Below are positions 35,310-44,440 of a stretch of DNA of 64,000 nucleotides, piece after piece. Below the pieces are notes generated by a model. That model saw only the letters and a program-made list of their open reading frames with translations, was not told where the DNA came from and made no database searches. How positions within the stretch are numbered: position 1 is the first letter of the stretch; each line of letters starts with the position of its first letter. Source of the stretch: Streptococcus cristatus ATCC 51100 (GTDB lineage Bacteria; Bacillota; Bacilli; Lactobacillales; Streptococcaceae); contig NZ_CP050133.1 in assembly GCF_011612585.1 (NCBI RefSeq), positions 1,666,001 through 1,730,000 of the forward strand, in the 5' to 3' direction. Made by a program: the position numbers and the translations under genes.

Positions 35310-37670
35310 ATGACAGAATTTTATTTTTCAGGCACAATTGAGCGCATCATTTTTGAAAATCCCAGCAATTTCTTTCGAATCCTCCTCTTGGATATCCAAG
35401 ACACAGATTGTGAAGATTTTGATGATTTTGAGATTATCGTGACCGGAACCATGGCCGATATTATCGAAGGCGAGGATTATACATTTTGGGGCAATCTAGT
35501 TCAGCATCCCAAGTACGGACAGCAGCTAAAAATTTCCCGCTATGAGAGGGCAAAACCGACTAGTAAGGGGCTGGTTAAATATTTTTCCAGTGACCACTTT
35601 AAGGGTATCGGTGTCAAGACAGCCCAAAAAATTGTGGATCTTTATGGGGACGAAACCATTGATAAGATTTTAGCTGAGCCAGAAAAACTCAAAGAAATCA
35701 CTGGCCTTTCCGCCAAAAATCGAGAAGCCTTTGTTGCCAAACTGCAACTCAACTATGGAACAGAGCTGGTCTTAGCTAAGCTGGCTGCCTACGGCATTCC
35801 CAACAAACTAGCCTTTCAGATTCAGGAAACCTACAAGGAAGAAACGCTTGAAATCGTCAAGCAGTATCCCTACCGGCTAGTTGAAGATATCCAAGGTATC
35901 GGTTTTAAAATTGCTGACCAGCTGGCTCAGCAGTTGGGAATTGAAAGTGATGCCCCTGAGCGTTTTCGGGCTGGCTTGATTCATACCCTCCTGACCCAGT
36001 CCATGGAAACCGGAGATACCTATTTGGAAGCTAGAGACCTATTGGCTCATACGATTGATCTTCTGGAGAGTTCGCGTCAAGTAGAGCTAGACCCTAGTCT
36101 GGTAGCCGATGAATTGGCTCACCTGATTGAAGAAGACAAAGTCCAAAATGTTGAGACTAAGATTTTTGAAAACAGTCTCTTCTTTGCCGAGGAAGGCATC
36201 TGCAGCAATCTAATTCGCCTTTTGGAAAAAGGCCATCAGGATCGCTTTGAAGAAGAGAAAATCCTCGATGCCATAAGCCAGGCTGAAGATGACCTAGGCA
36301 TCCACTATGATCAGATTCAGAAGCAGGCCATTTTCGACGCTATCACACAAAAAGTCTTTATCCTGACGGGTGGACCAGGAACAGGAAAAACAACCGTCAT
36401 CAATGGTATCATTTCCGTCTATAGCCAGCTTCGAGAGTTGGATTTGAAAAAGAAGGCAGATTTGCCCATTCTCCTTGCTGCTCCGACTGGTCGAGCTGCT
36501 CGCCGTATGAACGAACTGACTGGACTACCCAGCGCTACGATCCACCGACATCTCGGTATGACTGGAGATGATGATACCAGTCATTTGGATGATTATCTGG
36601 ATGCTGATTTTATCATTGTTGATGAGTTCTCCATGGTGGACACTTGGCTGGCCAATCAGCTCCTCAGTAATATCTCCTCCAATACCAAACTGCTTTTGGT
36701 GGGCGATGCAGAGCAGTTACCCTCTGTCAGTCCTGGGCAGGTATTAGCTGACCTACTGCAAATACCGAGTATCCCCCAAACCAAGCTGGAAAAAATTTAC
36801 CGTCAGAGCCAAGATTCGACTATTGTTACTCTGGCTAGTCAAATCCAAAAGGGACTACTGCCAGAAGATTTTACTGAAAAAAAAGCGGATCGATCTTATT
36901 TTGAAGCTCGAAATGAACACATCCCGCCCATGATTGAACGAATTGCCAGCGCAGCTATTCGCAGTGGCATCCCAGCTCAAGATGTGCAAGTGCTGGCTCC
37001 CATGTACCGCGGACAGGCCGGTATTGACCAGATAAACAACCTCATGCAAAATCTGATCAATCCTGTGGAAAAAGATCAGCTGACCTTTGAGGCACCTGAC
37101 TGCCAATATCGACAAGGAGACCGGGTCATCCACTTGGTCAATGATGCAGAAAGCAATGTCTTTAACGGTGACTTAGGCTACATCGTAGACCTGCTCCCAG
37201 CTAAGTACACCGAGTCCAAGCAGGACGAATTAACCATCAACTTTGACGGCAATGAAATTAGCTACCAGCGCAGCGAATGGTACAAAATTCGCCTAGCCTA
37301 TGCCATGAGCATCCACAAGTCTCAAGGTAGCGAGTTTCCCGTGGTTATCCTTCCCATTACCCGAAGCAGCCACCGCATGCTCCAGCGCAATCTGGTCTAC
37401 ACAGCTATTACCCGAGCCAAGAGCAAACTGATCCTACTTGGGGAAAAGTCAGCCTTTGACTACGCTGTAAAGAATACTGGAACGGCCCGCAAAACCTATC
37501 TGATTGAACGTTTTGGGGATGTAGAATCCCCTCAAGAAATTATCCACAATCCTGTGGATAACAGCAAATCGCCTGTGGAAAACTATGCCCTAACAGAGGA
37601 AAACTTCCAGAAAATTGATCCTATGATTGGGATAACAGAAGAAGATATTCACAGTATTTTTGGAGAATAA
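35310..37670 (+). CDS. recD2: RecD2-type 5'-3' DNA helicase
   Basis: 786-residue superfamily 1B helicase of the RecD2 subfamily, found without RecBC and linked to mismatch and gap repair. The N-terminal third holds helix-hairpin-helix-like elements (GIGVKTAQKIVDLYG, IQGIGFKIADQLAQQLG). The helicase core has Walker A TGGPGTGKTT, APTGRAARRM, Walker B IIVDEFSMVD and the late motifs YAMSIHKSQGSEFP and YTAITRAKSKL. No clear promoter of its own; probably transcribed with rnhC-lepB. Confidence 0.94.
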   Translation: MTEFYFSGTIERIIFENPSNFFRILLLDIQDTDCEDFDDFEIIVTGTMADIIEGEDYTFWGNLVQHPKYGQQLKISRYERAKPTSKGLVKYFSSDHFKGIGVKTAQKIVDLYGDETIDKILAEPEKLKEITGLSAKNREAFVAKLQLNYGTELVLAKLAAYGIPNKLAFQIQETYKEETLEIVKQYPYRLVEDIQGIGFKIADQLAQQLGIESDAPERFRAGLIHTLLTQSMETGDTYLEARDLLAHTIDLLESSRQVELDPSLVADELAHLIEEDKVQNVETKIFENSLFFAEEGICSNLIRLLEKGHQDRFEEEKILDAISQAEDDLGIHYDQIQKQAIFDAITQKVFILTGGPGTGKTTVINGIISVYSQLRELDLKKKADLPILLAAPTGRAARRMNELTGLPSATIHRHLGMTGDDDTSHLDDYLDADFIIVDEFSMVDTWLANQLLSNISSNTKLLLVGDAEQLPSVSPGQVLADLLQIPSIPQTKLEKIYRQSQDSTIVTLASQIQKGLLPEDFTEKKADRSYFEARNEHIPPMIERIASAAIRSGIPAQDVQVLAPMYRGQAGIDQINNLMQNLINPVEKDQLTFEAPDCQYRQGDRVIHLVNDAESNVFNGDLGYIVDLLPAKYTESKQDELTINFDGNEISYQRSEWYKIRLAYAMSIHKSQGSEFPVVILPITRSSHRMLQRNLVYTAITRAKSKLILLGEKSAFDYAVKNTGTARKTYLIERFGDVESPQEIIHNPVDNSKSPVENYALTEENFQKIDPMIGITEEDIHSIFGE

Positions 37671-37674
37671 ACAC

Positions 37675-37709
37675 AAAAAGGAGTTGAGATTTACTCTCAA
37701 CTCCTTTTT
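37675..37709. terminator. Bidirectional terminator between recD2 and the tetR-type gene
   Basis: AAAAAGGAGTTGAGA and TCTCAACTCCTTTTT form a 15-bp perfect stem with a 5-base loop. Suitable for recD2 on plus and for the TetR gene on minus. Confidence 0.85.
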
Positions 37710-37732
37710 ACTTTACGCAACCAACAATATAT

Positions 37733-38377
37733 CTAGCAGCCCCTCTTTAAATAAGTCAGAGTCTGCTCCATCAGCTCGTCACTAAGAATATCAATGCCAA
37801 TGGATTCCAGCATAAAGCGGATAAAGCGGAGACGTTCAGCCTGCTTTTCAAAACTTTTCTCTGAGAATTGACCCACTAACCAAAAATTAAGCAAGAGAAG
37901 GAAAACTTCAGCTCCTTCATCTGGAAACTGGGTCTGAAAGGAGCCATCCGCCATCCCCTTCTTGATAATCGAAGCAATAATAGGGGCGCTGATTTTCAGA
38001 TTATCCTGCAAGATAGCCAGTCCAAAACCCGCATCCTTATCGTACTCATCCATAACCGAATCCATGGAATGAATGGTCTGGCTCTCCAGATTGGCCTTAA
38101 CGAGCGCCTGTAACTGTTCCTTTCCGCTCAGCTGCTCGGTCGCTTGCAAAGTCCTGGCGATTTCTTCCACCATCAGTTCCTTCAGATGCTGCATCACCTT
38201 TAGGATAATCTCATCCTTTGACTGAAAATGATGATAAATAGCTCCTTTTGAAATACCTGCTGTCCGTGCGATATCCTGCATGCTGGTTTTTTCATAGCCT
38301 TTTTGAACGAAAAGTTGAGAAGCTGTCGCCAAAATTTTTTCGATCATTGCCTGAGATTTATCTGCCCTCGCTGCCAT
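37733..38377 (-). CDS. TetR/AcrR family transcriptional regulator
   Basis: 214 residues from the ATG at 38377, which has AAGGGA 7 bases upstream; an alternative ATG at 38392 has none. The N-terminal helix-turn-helix is classic (KILATASQLFVQKGYEKTSM, then GISKGAIYHHFQSKDE). The ligand-binding C-terminal domain is unclassified. The sequence GACTAGAC upstream of this gene (38398-38405) also occurs in the promoter leader of the neighbouring 39-kb gene (39102-39109), a possible shared operator. No efflux gene is adjacent, which is unusual for this family. Confidence 0.9.
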   Translation of the reverse strand: MAARADKSQAMIEKILATASQLFVQKGYEKTSMQDIARTAGISKGAIYHHFQSKDEIILKVMQHLKELMVEEIARTLQATEQLSGKEQLQALVKANLESQTIHSMDSVMDEYDKDAGFGLAILQDNLKISAPIIASIIKKGMADGSFQTQFPDEGAEVFLLLLNFWLVGQFSEKSFEKQAERLRFIRFMLESIGIDILSDELMEQTLTYLKRGC

Positions 38378-38748
38378 TCTTCTTCCCTTCATTTCTAGTC
38401 TAGTCCTATTCTATCAAAAAATCTGGGAAATACAAAAAAACTACATACTCACAACTATATTTCACTTCTGGTGCTATCCCGTCCTACCTCCTTTTGATGG
38501 ACTTGGTACCAAAGACAGATACTATAGAAAACCAGTAAACATTAACCAAGGCTATTTATCAAACCATGAAAGAGAATGCTGTAAGGGATAAACTGTCTTT
38601 TTTGTAAGAAGTAATCAGGCAAATGGCAACAAAGACAAAAAATGAACTGCCAAACTGTCTGGACTATACTCAGTAGCTAGTAGAAAAAGCCGCATCTTTT
38701 ATTTCCAAACTGTTCTAGATCTCCCAATTTATCTAGACTTTCTATCTA
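38378..38748. other. Non-coding stretch, possibly decayed sequence
   Basis: Apart from the GACTAGAC site near 38400, neither strand holds an ORF with a ribosome-binding site and I see no terminator or known repeat. Repeated stop codons in all frames suggest relic sequence. Whether a gene once lay here cannot be shown. Confidence 0.4.
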
Positions 38749-39075
38749 CTACTTCTTCCTTTCTTGATTTTGCAATCGCCGAATTTGCCAGAGATTGGAG
38801 GCAAGGCTCAGACCCCCTACTGCCATAATACCCAGTCCTCGCCAAGGGCTAAAGACAGAAGTCAGCAAGCCACCAGCAAGGACAGCATATCCAGCTTTGA
38901 CTCCCCACTTAGAATAGCGTATGAGATTCTCACCCTGTGTTATCTTTTCTAGCAACACCTTACATTTTTCTGCCTGCTGCTGCAAAAACTCTTTCTGACC
39001 TTCCCGCTGCCGATCCAGCTCCTGATTAAACTTGAGGATGTGCTCGCTTGTTTTTTCTACTACAGATTTCTTCAT
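38749..39075 (-). CDS. Small coiled-coil/membrane protein, hypothetical
   Basis: 108 residues with a GGAG ribosome-binding site. The first half is a charged helix likely to form a coiled coil (HILKFNQELDRQREGQKEFL). It is followed by two hydrophobic segments (AGYAVLAGGLLTSVFSPW and GLGIMAVGGLSLASNLW) and a basic end (RRLQNQERKK). Probably an inner-membrane hairpin with cytoplasmic ends. It has a strong promoter and a structured leader. No family recognised. Confidence 0.8.
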   Translation of the reverse strand: MKKSVVEKTSEHILKFNQELDRQREGQKEFLQQQAEKCKVLLEKITQGENLIRYSKWGVKAGYAVLAGGLLTSVFSPWRGLGIMAVGGLSLASNLWQIRRLQNQERKK

Positions 39076-39093
39076 TTCTGCTCCTTTCTTTCA

Positions 39094-39117
39094 AAAAAAC
39101 CGACTAGACGGTTTTTA
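39094..39117 (-). promoter_or_regulatory. Leader hairpin/possible TetR operator
   Basis: Minus strand AAAACCG-TCTAGT-CGGTTTTTTT begins about 7 bases after the predicted transcription start. It reads both as a short terminator-like hairpin with a T-run and as a TetR-type palindrome (ACCG, CTAG core, CGGT). Confidence 0.5.
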
Positions 39118-39130
39118 ATTTTATAAACTC

Positions 39131-39159
39131 AGTATAACAGACACAGAAAACTTTGTCCA
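39131..39159 (-). promoter_or_regulatory. Promoter of the 108-residue protein gene
   Basis: Minus strand TGGACA (39159-39154), 17 bp, TATACT (39136-39131): near-consensus. Confidence 0.75.
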
Positions 39160-39254
39160 GTATTTTTTCAAAAAAGATTATTTTCGCTTAATGAAAATCA
39201 TCAGCCAACTTAGAAACTCGTCACAAGCAACTCTCTCATACTAAAAACTATATC

Positions 39255-39283
39255 TAAAAAAGCTCGGTAATGAACCAAGCCTT
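39255..39283 (-). terminator. dinB terminator
   Basis: GCTTGGT and ACCGAGC form a stem (one G-U pair) followed on the minus strand by TTTTTTAG, just past the dinB stop. Confidence 0.75.
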
Positions 39284-39290
39284 TATCTTT

Positions 39291-40355
39291 TTATCCAAAC
39301 CCCGTCACTGTCAGTCCCAACAAGCGAACGCCTCGCGGCTGCTCTTCCAAGCTATCGTAAATCTCATGAGCCGTTCGCTCGATTTGCTCCTTGTCTTGAG
39401 TGGCTAGATTCAAACTTTTCCTTTTTGTCAAGGTAGAGAAATCGGCATAGCGGATTTTTAGGACAACCGTCTTGCCAGCTTTCTGGTGTTTCTCTAAGCT
39501 GAGAGCGACCTTAGCTGCCAAGCGAGATAGTTCTTTTTTTATATCCTCCTCGCCATGGAGCAATTTAGCATAGGTTCGCTCCTTACCGATAGACTTGCGA
39601 ATACGATTGGACTTGACCGGACTATTGCTGATACCACGCGCTTTCCGGTAGAGATCAAAGCCAAAGCGACCAAACTTATCAATCAAGGTCATTTCTGGTA
39701 TTTTGAGTAGATCTGCACCAGTATAAACACCCATTTCATACAGTTTTTCAACGCTCTTCTTACCAACTCCGTGAAACTTAGCAATGTCCATGGACGCCAG
39801 AAAGGCCTCTGCCTCCTCGGGTAAAATAACCGTCAGACCGTGCGGCTTCTCATAATCACTGGCAATCTTGGCCAGAAATTTATTATAAGAAACGCCTGCC
39901 GAAGCCGTCAGTTGCAGCTCATTCCAGATATCGTGCTGGATCAGCTTGGCAATTTTGACTGCAGATTTGATACCCAACTTATTTTCCGTCACATCCAGAT
40001 AAGCCTCGTCGATACTCATGGGCTCAATTTTATCCGTGTAGCGCTTGAAAATCTCTCGAATCTGCAAACCAACTGTTTGATATTTTTCATAATTTCCCGA
40101 AATAAAAATTCCCTGCGGGCAACGCTCGTAGGCTTCCTTGGAGCTCATAGCCGAATGAACTCCGAACTTTCTGGCTTCATAATTACAAGTCGAAACCACA
40201 CCACGTCCACCCGTCTGACGCGGATCACTACCGATAATCACAGGCTTTCCCTTGAGCTTAGGATTGTCCCGCTCTTCGACCGAAGCAAAAAAAGCATCCA
40301 TATCAATATGAATGATCTTTCGCGATGTGTCATTGATTAGCGGAAAAATTAGCAT
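39291..40355 (-). CDS. dinB: DNA polymerase IV
   Basis: Y-family translesion polymerase. 354 residues, normal. [17 protein letters not shown] is the first catalytic motif and [11 protein letters not shown] the second. [21 protein letters not shown] is the helix-hairpin-helix. The little-finger domain contains [13 protein letters not shown]. Monocistronic, divergent from pflB. No LexA-like site is evident, as expected in streptococci, which lack a classical SOS response. Confidence 0.95.
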   Translation of the reverse strand: MLIFPLINDTSRKIIHIDMDAFFASVEERDNPKLKGKPVIIGSDPRQTGGRGVVSTCNYEARKFGVHSAMSSKEAYERCPQGIFISGNYEKYQTVGLQIREIFKRYTDKIEPMSIDEAYLDVTENKLGIKSAVKIAKLIQHDIWNELQLTASAGVSYNKFLAKIASDYEKPHGLTVILPEEAEAFLASMDIAKFHGVGKKSVEKLYEMGVYTGADLLKIPEMTLIDKFGRFGFDLYRKARGISNSPVKSNRIRKSIGKERTYAKLLHGEEDIKKELSRLAAKVALSLEKHQKAGKTVVLKIRYADFSTLTKRKSLNLATQDKEQIERTAHEIYDSLEEQPRGVRLLGLTVTGFG

Positions 40356-40668
40356 GCCGTCTCCTATAAGTTAGAATAGCTCTTTAGCAAATTTTATCAT
40401 TTTTAAAGCAAGTTTCAAAGGATTTTTGCTCAAAAGCAAGACCGGAAAATGTGAGACACTTTCTGAGGTGAATAGACAAAGTATTAAAATAGGAATTTCA
40501 GTATTGGACAAATTTCTACATAGTAACGTTCAAAGCAAGTACAAAATAATTCAACTTATCAGCTTCTTTCTACTATTTTCATTTACCATTTTCAAAATTA
40601 TAAAACAGTTTACGATAAAATATCAATCTGTATTATAAAAGAAAGCCTCTTTTAGCACCGAAATTCGT
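40356..40668. other. AT-rich region between dinB and the pflB promoter
   Basis: No supported gene. A plus-strand frame at 40426-40638 has neither ribosome-binding site nor recognisable product. Nothing else is seen before the pflB promoter. Confidence 0.4.
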
Positions 40669-40697
40669 TTGTGAAACCGATTACCTTATGATATACT
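40669..40697 (+). promoter_or_regulatory. pflB promoter with cre-like site
   Basis: TTGTGA (40669-40674), 17 bp, TATACT (40692-40697). Within the spacer, TGAAACCGATTAC (40672-40684) matches the core of the CcpA cre consensus WTGNAANCGNWNNCW at all fixed positions except the flanking W bases. Overlap with the -35 suggests glucose-dependent control by CcpA. Confidence 0.6.
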
Positions 40698-40747
40698 TTA
40701 ATTATAAATGTAACAGTTTATGTTGCTAGAATAAAGAGGAAAATCTA

Positions 40748-43063
40748 ATGGTTGTTAAAACAGTTGTGGAAGCTCAAGATATTTTTGACAAAGCTTGGGA
40801 AGGCTTCAAAGGTGAAGATTGGAAAGAGAAAGCAAGTGTTTCTCGCTTCGTTCAAGCCAACTACACACCTTATGATGGAGATGAAAGCTTCTTGGCGGGT
40901 CCTACTGAGCGCTCACTCCACATCAAGAAAATCGTAGAAGAAACAAAAGCTCACTACGAAGAAACTCGTTTCCCAATGGACACTCGTCCAACATCTATTG
41001 CAGATATCCCTGCTGGTTATATCGACAGAGATAACGAACTAATTTACGGTATTCAAAACGATGAACTCTTCAAATTGAACTTCATGCCAAAAGGTGGTAT
41101 CCGTATGGCTGAAACAACTTTGAAGGAAAATGGTTATGAACCTGATCCAGCTGTTCACGAAATTTTCACAAAATATGTGACAACTGTTAACGACGGTATT
41201 TTCCGTGCTTATACTTCTAACATCCGCCGTGCTCGTCACGCCCACACTGTAACAGGTCTTCCAGATGCCTACTCACGTGGACGTATCATCGGTGTTTACG
41301 CACGTCTTGCTCTTTACGGTGCAGACTACTTGATGCAAGAAAAAGTCAACGACTGGAATGCAATCAAAGAAATCGACGAAGAAACAATCCGCCTTCGTGA
41401 AGAAGTAAACCTTCAATACCAAGCATTGCAACAAGTTGTTCGCTTGGGTGATCTTTACGGAGTTGATGTTCGTAAACCAGCGATGAACGTTAAAGAAGCG
41501 ATCCAATGGGTTAACATCGCCTTCATGGCTGTCTGCCGTGTTATCAACGGCGCTGCAACATCTCTAGGACGTGTGCCAATCGTATTAGATATCTTTGCAG
41601 AACGTGACCTTGCTCGTGGTACATTTACTGAATCAGAAATCCAAGAATTTGTTGATGATTTCGTTATGAAACTTCGTACAGTGAAGTTTGCTCGTACAAA
41701 AGCTTATGACCAATTGTACTCAGGCGACCCAACTTTCATCACCACTTCTATGGCTGGTATGGGTAACGACGGTCGTCACCGTGTTACTAAGATGGACTAC
41801 CGTTTCTTGAACACTCTTGACAATATCGGTAACTCTCCAGAGCCAAACTTGACAGTTCTCTGGACTGACAAACTTCCATACTCATTCCGTCGCTACTGTA
41901 TGCATATGAGCCACAAACACTCTTCTATCCAATACGAAGGTGTAACAACAATGGCTAAAGACGGATACGGAGAAATGAGCTGTATCTCATGCTGTGTGTC
42001 ACCACTTGACCCAGAAAACGAAGATCAACGTCACAACATCCAGTACTTCGGTGCTCGTGTGAACGTTCTTAAAGCCCTTCTTACTGGTTTGAACGGTGGT
42101 TACGACGATGTTCACAAAGACTACAAAGTATTTGACATCGATCCTATCCGTGACGAAGTTCTTGAATTTGAATCAGTTAAAGCGAACTTTGAAAAATCTC
42201 TTGACTGGTTGACTGACACTTACGTAGATGCTTTGAACATCATCCACTACATGACTGACAAGTACAACTACGAAGCTGTTCAAATGGCCTTCTTGCCAAC
42301 TAAACAACGTGCTAACATGGGATTCGGTATCTGCGGATTCGCTAACACTGTTGACACATTGTCAGCTATCAAGTACGCTACAGTTAAACCACTCCGTGAC
42401 GAAAATGGCTACATCTACGATTACGAAACAATCGGTGAATACCCACGTTGGGGTGAAGATGACCCACGTTCAAACGAATTGGCAGAATGGTTGATCGAAG
42501 CTTATACAACTCGTCTACGTAGCCACAAACTTTACAAAGACGCGGAAGCTACTGTATCACTTTTGACCATCACATCTAATGTTGCTTACTCTAAACAAAC
42601 TGGTAACTCACCAGTCCACAAAGGTGTATACCTCAACGAAGATGGTTCTGTGAACTTGTCTAAACTTGAATTCTTCTCACCAGGTGCTAACCCATCTAAC
42701 AAAGCTAAAGGTGGCTGGTTGCAAAACTTGAACTCACTTGCTAGCCTAGACTTTGGTTACGCAGCTGACGGTATCTCATTGACAACTCAAGTTTCTCCAC
42801 GTGCTCTTGGTAAGACTCGTGACGAACAAGTTGATAACTTGGTAACAATCCTTGATGGTTACTTTGAAAACGGTGGACAACACGTTAACTTGAACGTTAT
42901 GGACTTGCAAGATGTTTACGACAAGATCATGTCTGGCGAAGACGTTATCGTACGTATCTCTGGATACTGTGTAAACACTAAATACCTCACTCCAGAACAA
43001 AAAACTGAATTGACACAACGTGTCTTCCACGAAGTTCTTTCAATGGATGACGCACTTAGCTAA
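40748..43063 (+). CDS. pflB: Formate acetyltransferase (pyruvate formate-lyase)
   Basis: Glycyl-radical enzyme converting pyruvate and CoA to acetyl-CoA and formate in anaerobic mixed-acid fermentation. 771 residues. The catalytic cysteine pair is in [15 protein letters not shown] and the glycyl-radical loop is [17 protein letters not shown] near the C-terminus. Ribosome-binding site AGAGGA. Strong codon bias, as expected for an abundant enzyme. It needs the activase PflA, not in the window. Ends at a terminator. Confidence 0.97.
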   Translation: MVVKTVVEAQDIFDKAWEGFKGEDWKEKASVSRFVQANYTPYDGDESFLAGPTERSLHIKKIVEETKAHYEETRFPMDTRPTSIADIPAGYIDRDNELIYGIQNDELFKLNFMPKGGIRMAETTLKENGYEPDPAVHEIFTKYVTTVNDGIFRAYTSNIRRARHAHTVTGLPDAYSRGRIIGVYARLALYGADYLMQEKVNDWNAIKEIDEETIRLREEVNLQYQALQQVVRLGDLYGVDVRKPAMNVKEAIQWVNIAFMAVCRVINGAATSLGRVPIVLDIFAERDLARGTFTESEIQEFVDDFVMKLRTVKFARTKAYDQLYSGDPTFITTSMAGMGNDGRHRVTKMDYRFLNTLDNIGNSPEPNLTVLWTDKLPYSFRRYCMHMSHKHSSIQYEGVTTMAKDGYGEMSCISCCVSPLDPENEDQRHNIQYFGARVNVLKALLTGLNGGYDDVHKDYKVFDIDPIRDEVLEFESVKANFEKSLDWLTDTYVDALNIIHYMTDKYNYEAVQMAFLPTKQRANMGFGICGFANTVDTLSAIKYATVKPLRDENGYIYDYETIGEYPRWGEDDPRSNELAEWLIEAYTTRLRSHKLYKDAEATVSLLTITSNVAYSKQTGNSPVHKGVYLNEDGSVNLSKLEFFSPGANPSNKAKGGWLQNLNSLASLDFGYAADGISLTTQVSPRALGKTRDEQVDNLVTILDGYFENGGQHVNLNVMDLQDVYDKIMSGEDVIVRISGYCVNTKYLTPEQKTELTQRVFHEVLSMDDALS

Positions 43064-43080
43064 GCCTCTTTCCTAATTGT

Positions 43081-43110
43081 AAAACCAGCTGAAAATCAGC
43101 TGGTTTTCTT
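43081..43110 (+). terminator. pflB terminator
   Basis: AAAACCAGCTG and CAGCTGGTTTT with a 4-base loop, then CTTTTAC; 18 bp past the stop. Confidence 0.85.
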
Positions 43111-43143
43111 TTACTTTGGAGAGATAGCTTTAAGCATTTGTGT

Positions 43144-43149
43144 TATAAT
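43144..43149 (+). promoter_or_regulatory. Extended -10 promoter of the thrE-type pair
   Basis: TG, one base, then TATAAT (43144-43149), about 32 bp ahead of the start. Confidence 0.6.
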
Positions 43150-43181
43150 AGAGTTATTGTAAAATGAAAAAGGGGGATATA

Positions 43182-43955
43182 ATGGCTGAGAAAATGTCTA
43201 CAGATGAAAAAAATCTTAATCTGGCCGTCGATGTTATCATGCTAGCTGGGACCTTGCTATTACAAAGCGGCTCAGAGATTTATCGGGTCGAAGACACTAT
43301 GATCCGGATTGCCCATTCGCAAGGCATCCTGGACTGCAATGCCTTAGCCATGCCCGTTGCCATATTCTTTTCAATTGAAAACACTAATATTTCTCGAATG
43401 AAGCGAAATATCCATATGAACTACAATATCGAGAAAGTCTGCGATGTCAATCAAGTCTCTCGGCAATTAGTCAGTGGAGCAATCAATTTGGAAGAAGCTC
43501 TTGAACAACTAAGGGCACTTAAAACAAAAGGGGTTCCCTATAGCAAAAGAGAACTCATTACAGCAGCCACACTCAGTGCTCCTTTCTTTTCTATCATGTT
43601 CGGTGGAAATTTTTACGATGCTCTTGGAGCCGGTATCGCAACTCTATTTGGCTTCTCTTTCTCCCTTTATGTCGATAAATATATTCGAATTCCTTTTGTT
43701 TCAGCCTTTGCTGGAGCTTTTGTCTTCGGATTATTAGCCCAGATTTGGGCTTACTATTCGGGATTCGATTCAACAGCAGACTTGATCATCGCAGGAGCTG
43801 TTATGCCCTTCGTCCCAGGAATCGCTCTGACTAACTCAGTTAGAGATATTATGACCAACCACATCAACTCTGGAATGAGCAAACTCTTTGAATCGCTCCT
43901 CATTACCCTTGCTCTCGGTGCCGGTACCTCTGTCGCCCTCATTCTTATGAAATAA
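43182..43955 (+). CDS. Threonine/serine exporter family protein, N-terminal subunit type
   Basis: 257 residues from the ATG at 43182, which has AGGGGG upstream; an upstream ATG at 43164 has no ribosome-binding site. DUF1212-type hydrophilic N-terminus (LLLQSGSEIYRVEDTMIRIA) followed by about five hydrophobic segments (FGFSFSLYVDKY, AGAFVFGLLAQIWAYY, ITLALGAGTSVALILM). It pairs with the following gene; in other bacteria the two parts are fused in ThrE. Substrate is by family only. Confidence 0.87.
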   Translation: MAEKMSTDEKNLNLAVDVIMLAGTLLLQSGSEIYRVEDTMIRIAHSQGILDCNALAMPVAIFFSIENTNISRMKRNIHMNYNIEKVCDVNQVSRQLVSGAINLEEALEQLRALKTKGVPYSKRELITAATLSAPFFSIMFGGNFYDALGAGIATLFGFSFSLYVDKYIRIPFVSAFAGAFVFGLLAQIWAYYSGFDSTADLIIAGAVMPFVPGIALTNSVRDIMTNHINSGMSKLFESLLITLALGAGTSVALILMK

Positions 43956-43959
43956 GCCT

Positions 43960-44418
43960 ATGACAATCTTGACTTTCTTACTGCAAGCCCTTGCCAGCCT
44001 ACTGGCTATCATCACTTTTCTAATCGTTCTAAATGTCCAGCGTAGTATGCTGATTCCCGGCGGAGTTTTAGGAATGGCTACTTGGCTACTTTATCTCCTA
44101 CTAAAGGGACCCACCAATGTTATCATTGCAACCTTTGTGGCTGCTATCATTGGTTCCTGTGCCAGCCAAATCCTCAGCATCATCTACAGAACGCCTGCTG
44201 TCGTCTTTATTTTGGCTATTCTAGCGCCTCTAGTACCTGGATATATTTCCTATCGGACAACTGCCTTCTTTGTGACAGGTGATTACAGTCATGCTATGGT
44301 CAATGCTACCTTGGTCGTTATCCTAGCCTTGGTCATCTCTATCGGCATGGCTAGCGGGACGGTTGTATTAAAGATTTACAGCTACCTGAAGAAACATCCT
44401 CTTCACTATAAAAAATGA
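43960..44418 (+). CDS. Threonine/serine exporter family protein, C-terminal subunit type
   Basis: 152 residues, nearly all hydrophobic: four to five membrane segments (FLLQALASLLAIITFLIVL, LAILAPLVPGYISY). DUF3815-like half of ThrE, 4 bp after its partner. Its stop codon TGA (44416-44418) lies inside the left copy of the 28-bp palindrome that flanks the IS element, so the insertion left the protein intact. Confidence 0.87.
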   Translation: MTILTFLLQALASLLAIITFLIVLNVQRSMLIPGGVLGMATWLLYLLLKGPTNVIIATFVAAIIGSCASQILSIIYRTPAVVFILAILAPLVPGYISYRTTAFFVTGDYSHAMVNATLVVILALVISIGMASGTVVLKIYSYLKKHPLHYKK

Positions 44419-44440
44419 GTCAATACATATTGACTCATTT
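44413..44440. repeat. 28-bp palindromic direct repeat, left of the IS
   Basis: Arms AAATGAGTCAATA and TATTGACTCATTT around CA. Identical, in the same orientation, to 45980-46007. It contains the stop of the exporter gene and can fold as its terminator. Confidence 0.9.

Noticed and set aside
40426..40638. 70-codon plus-strand ORF before pflB
   Set aside because: No ribosome-binding site, low-complexity AT-rich composition and no recognisable product.
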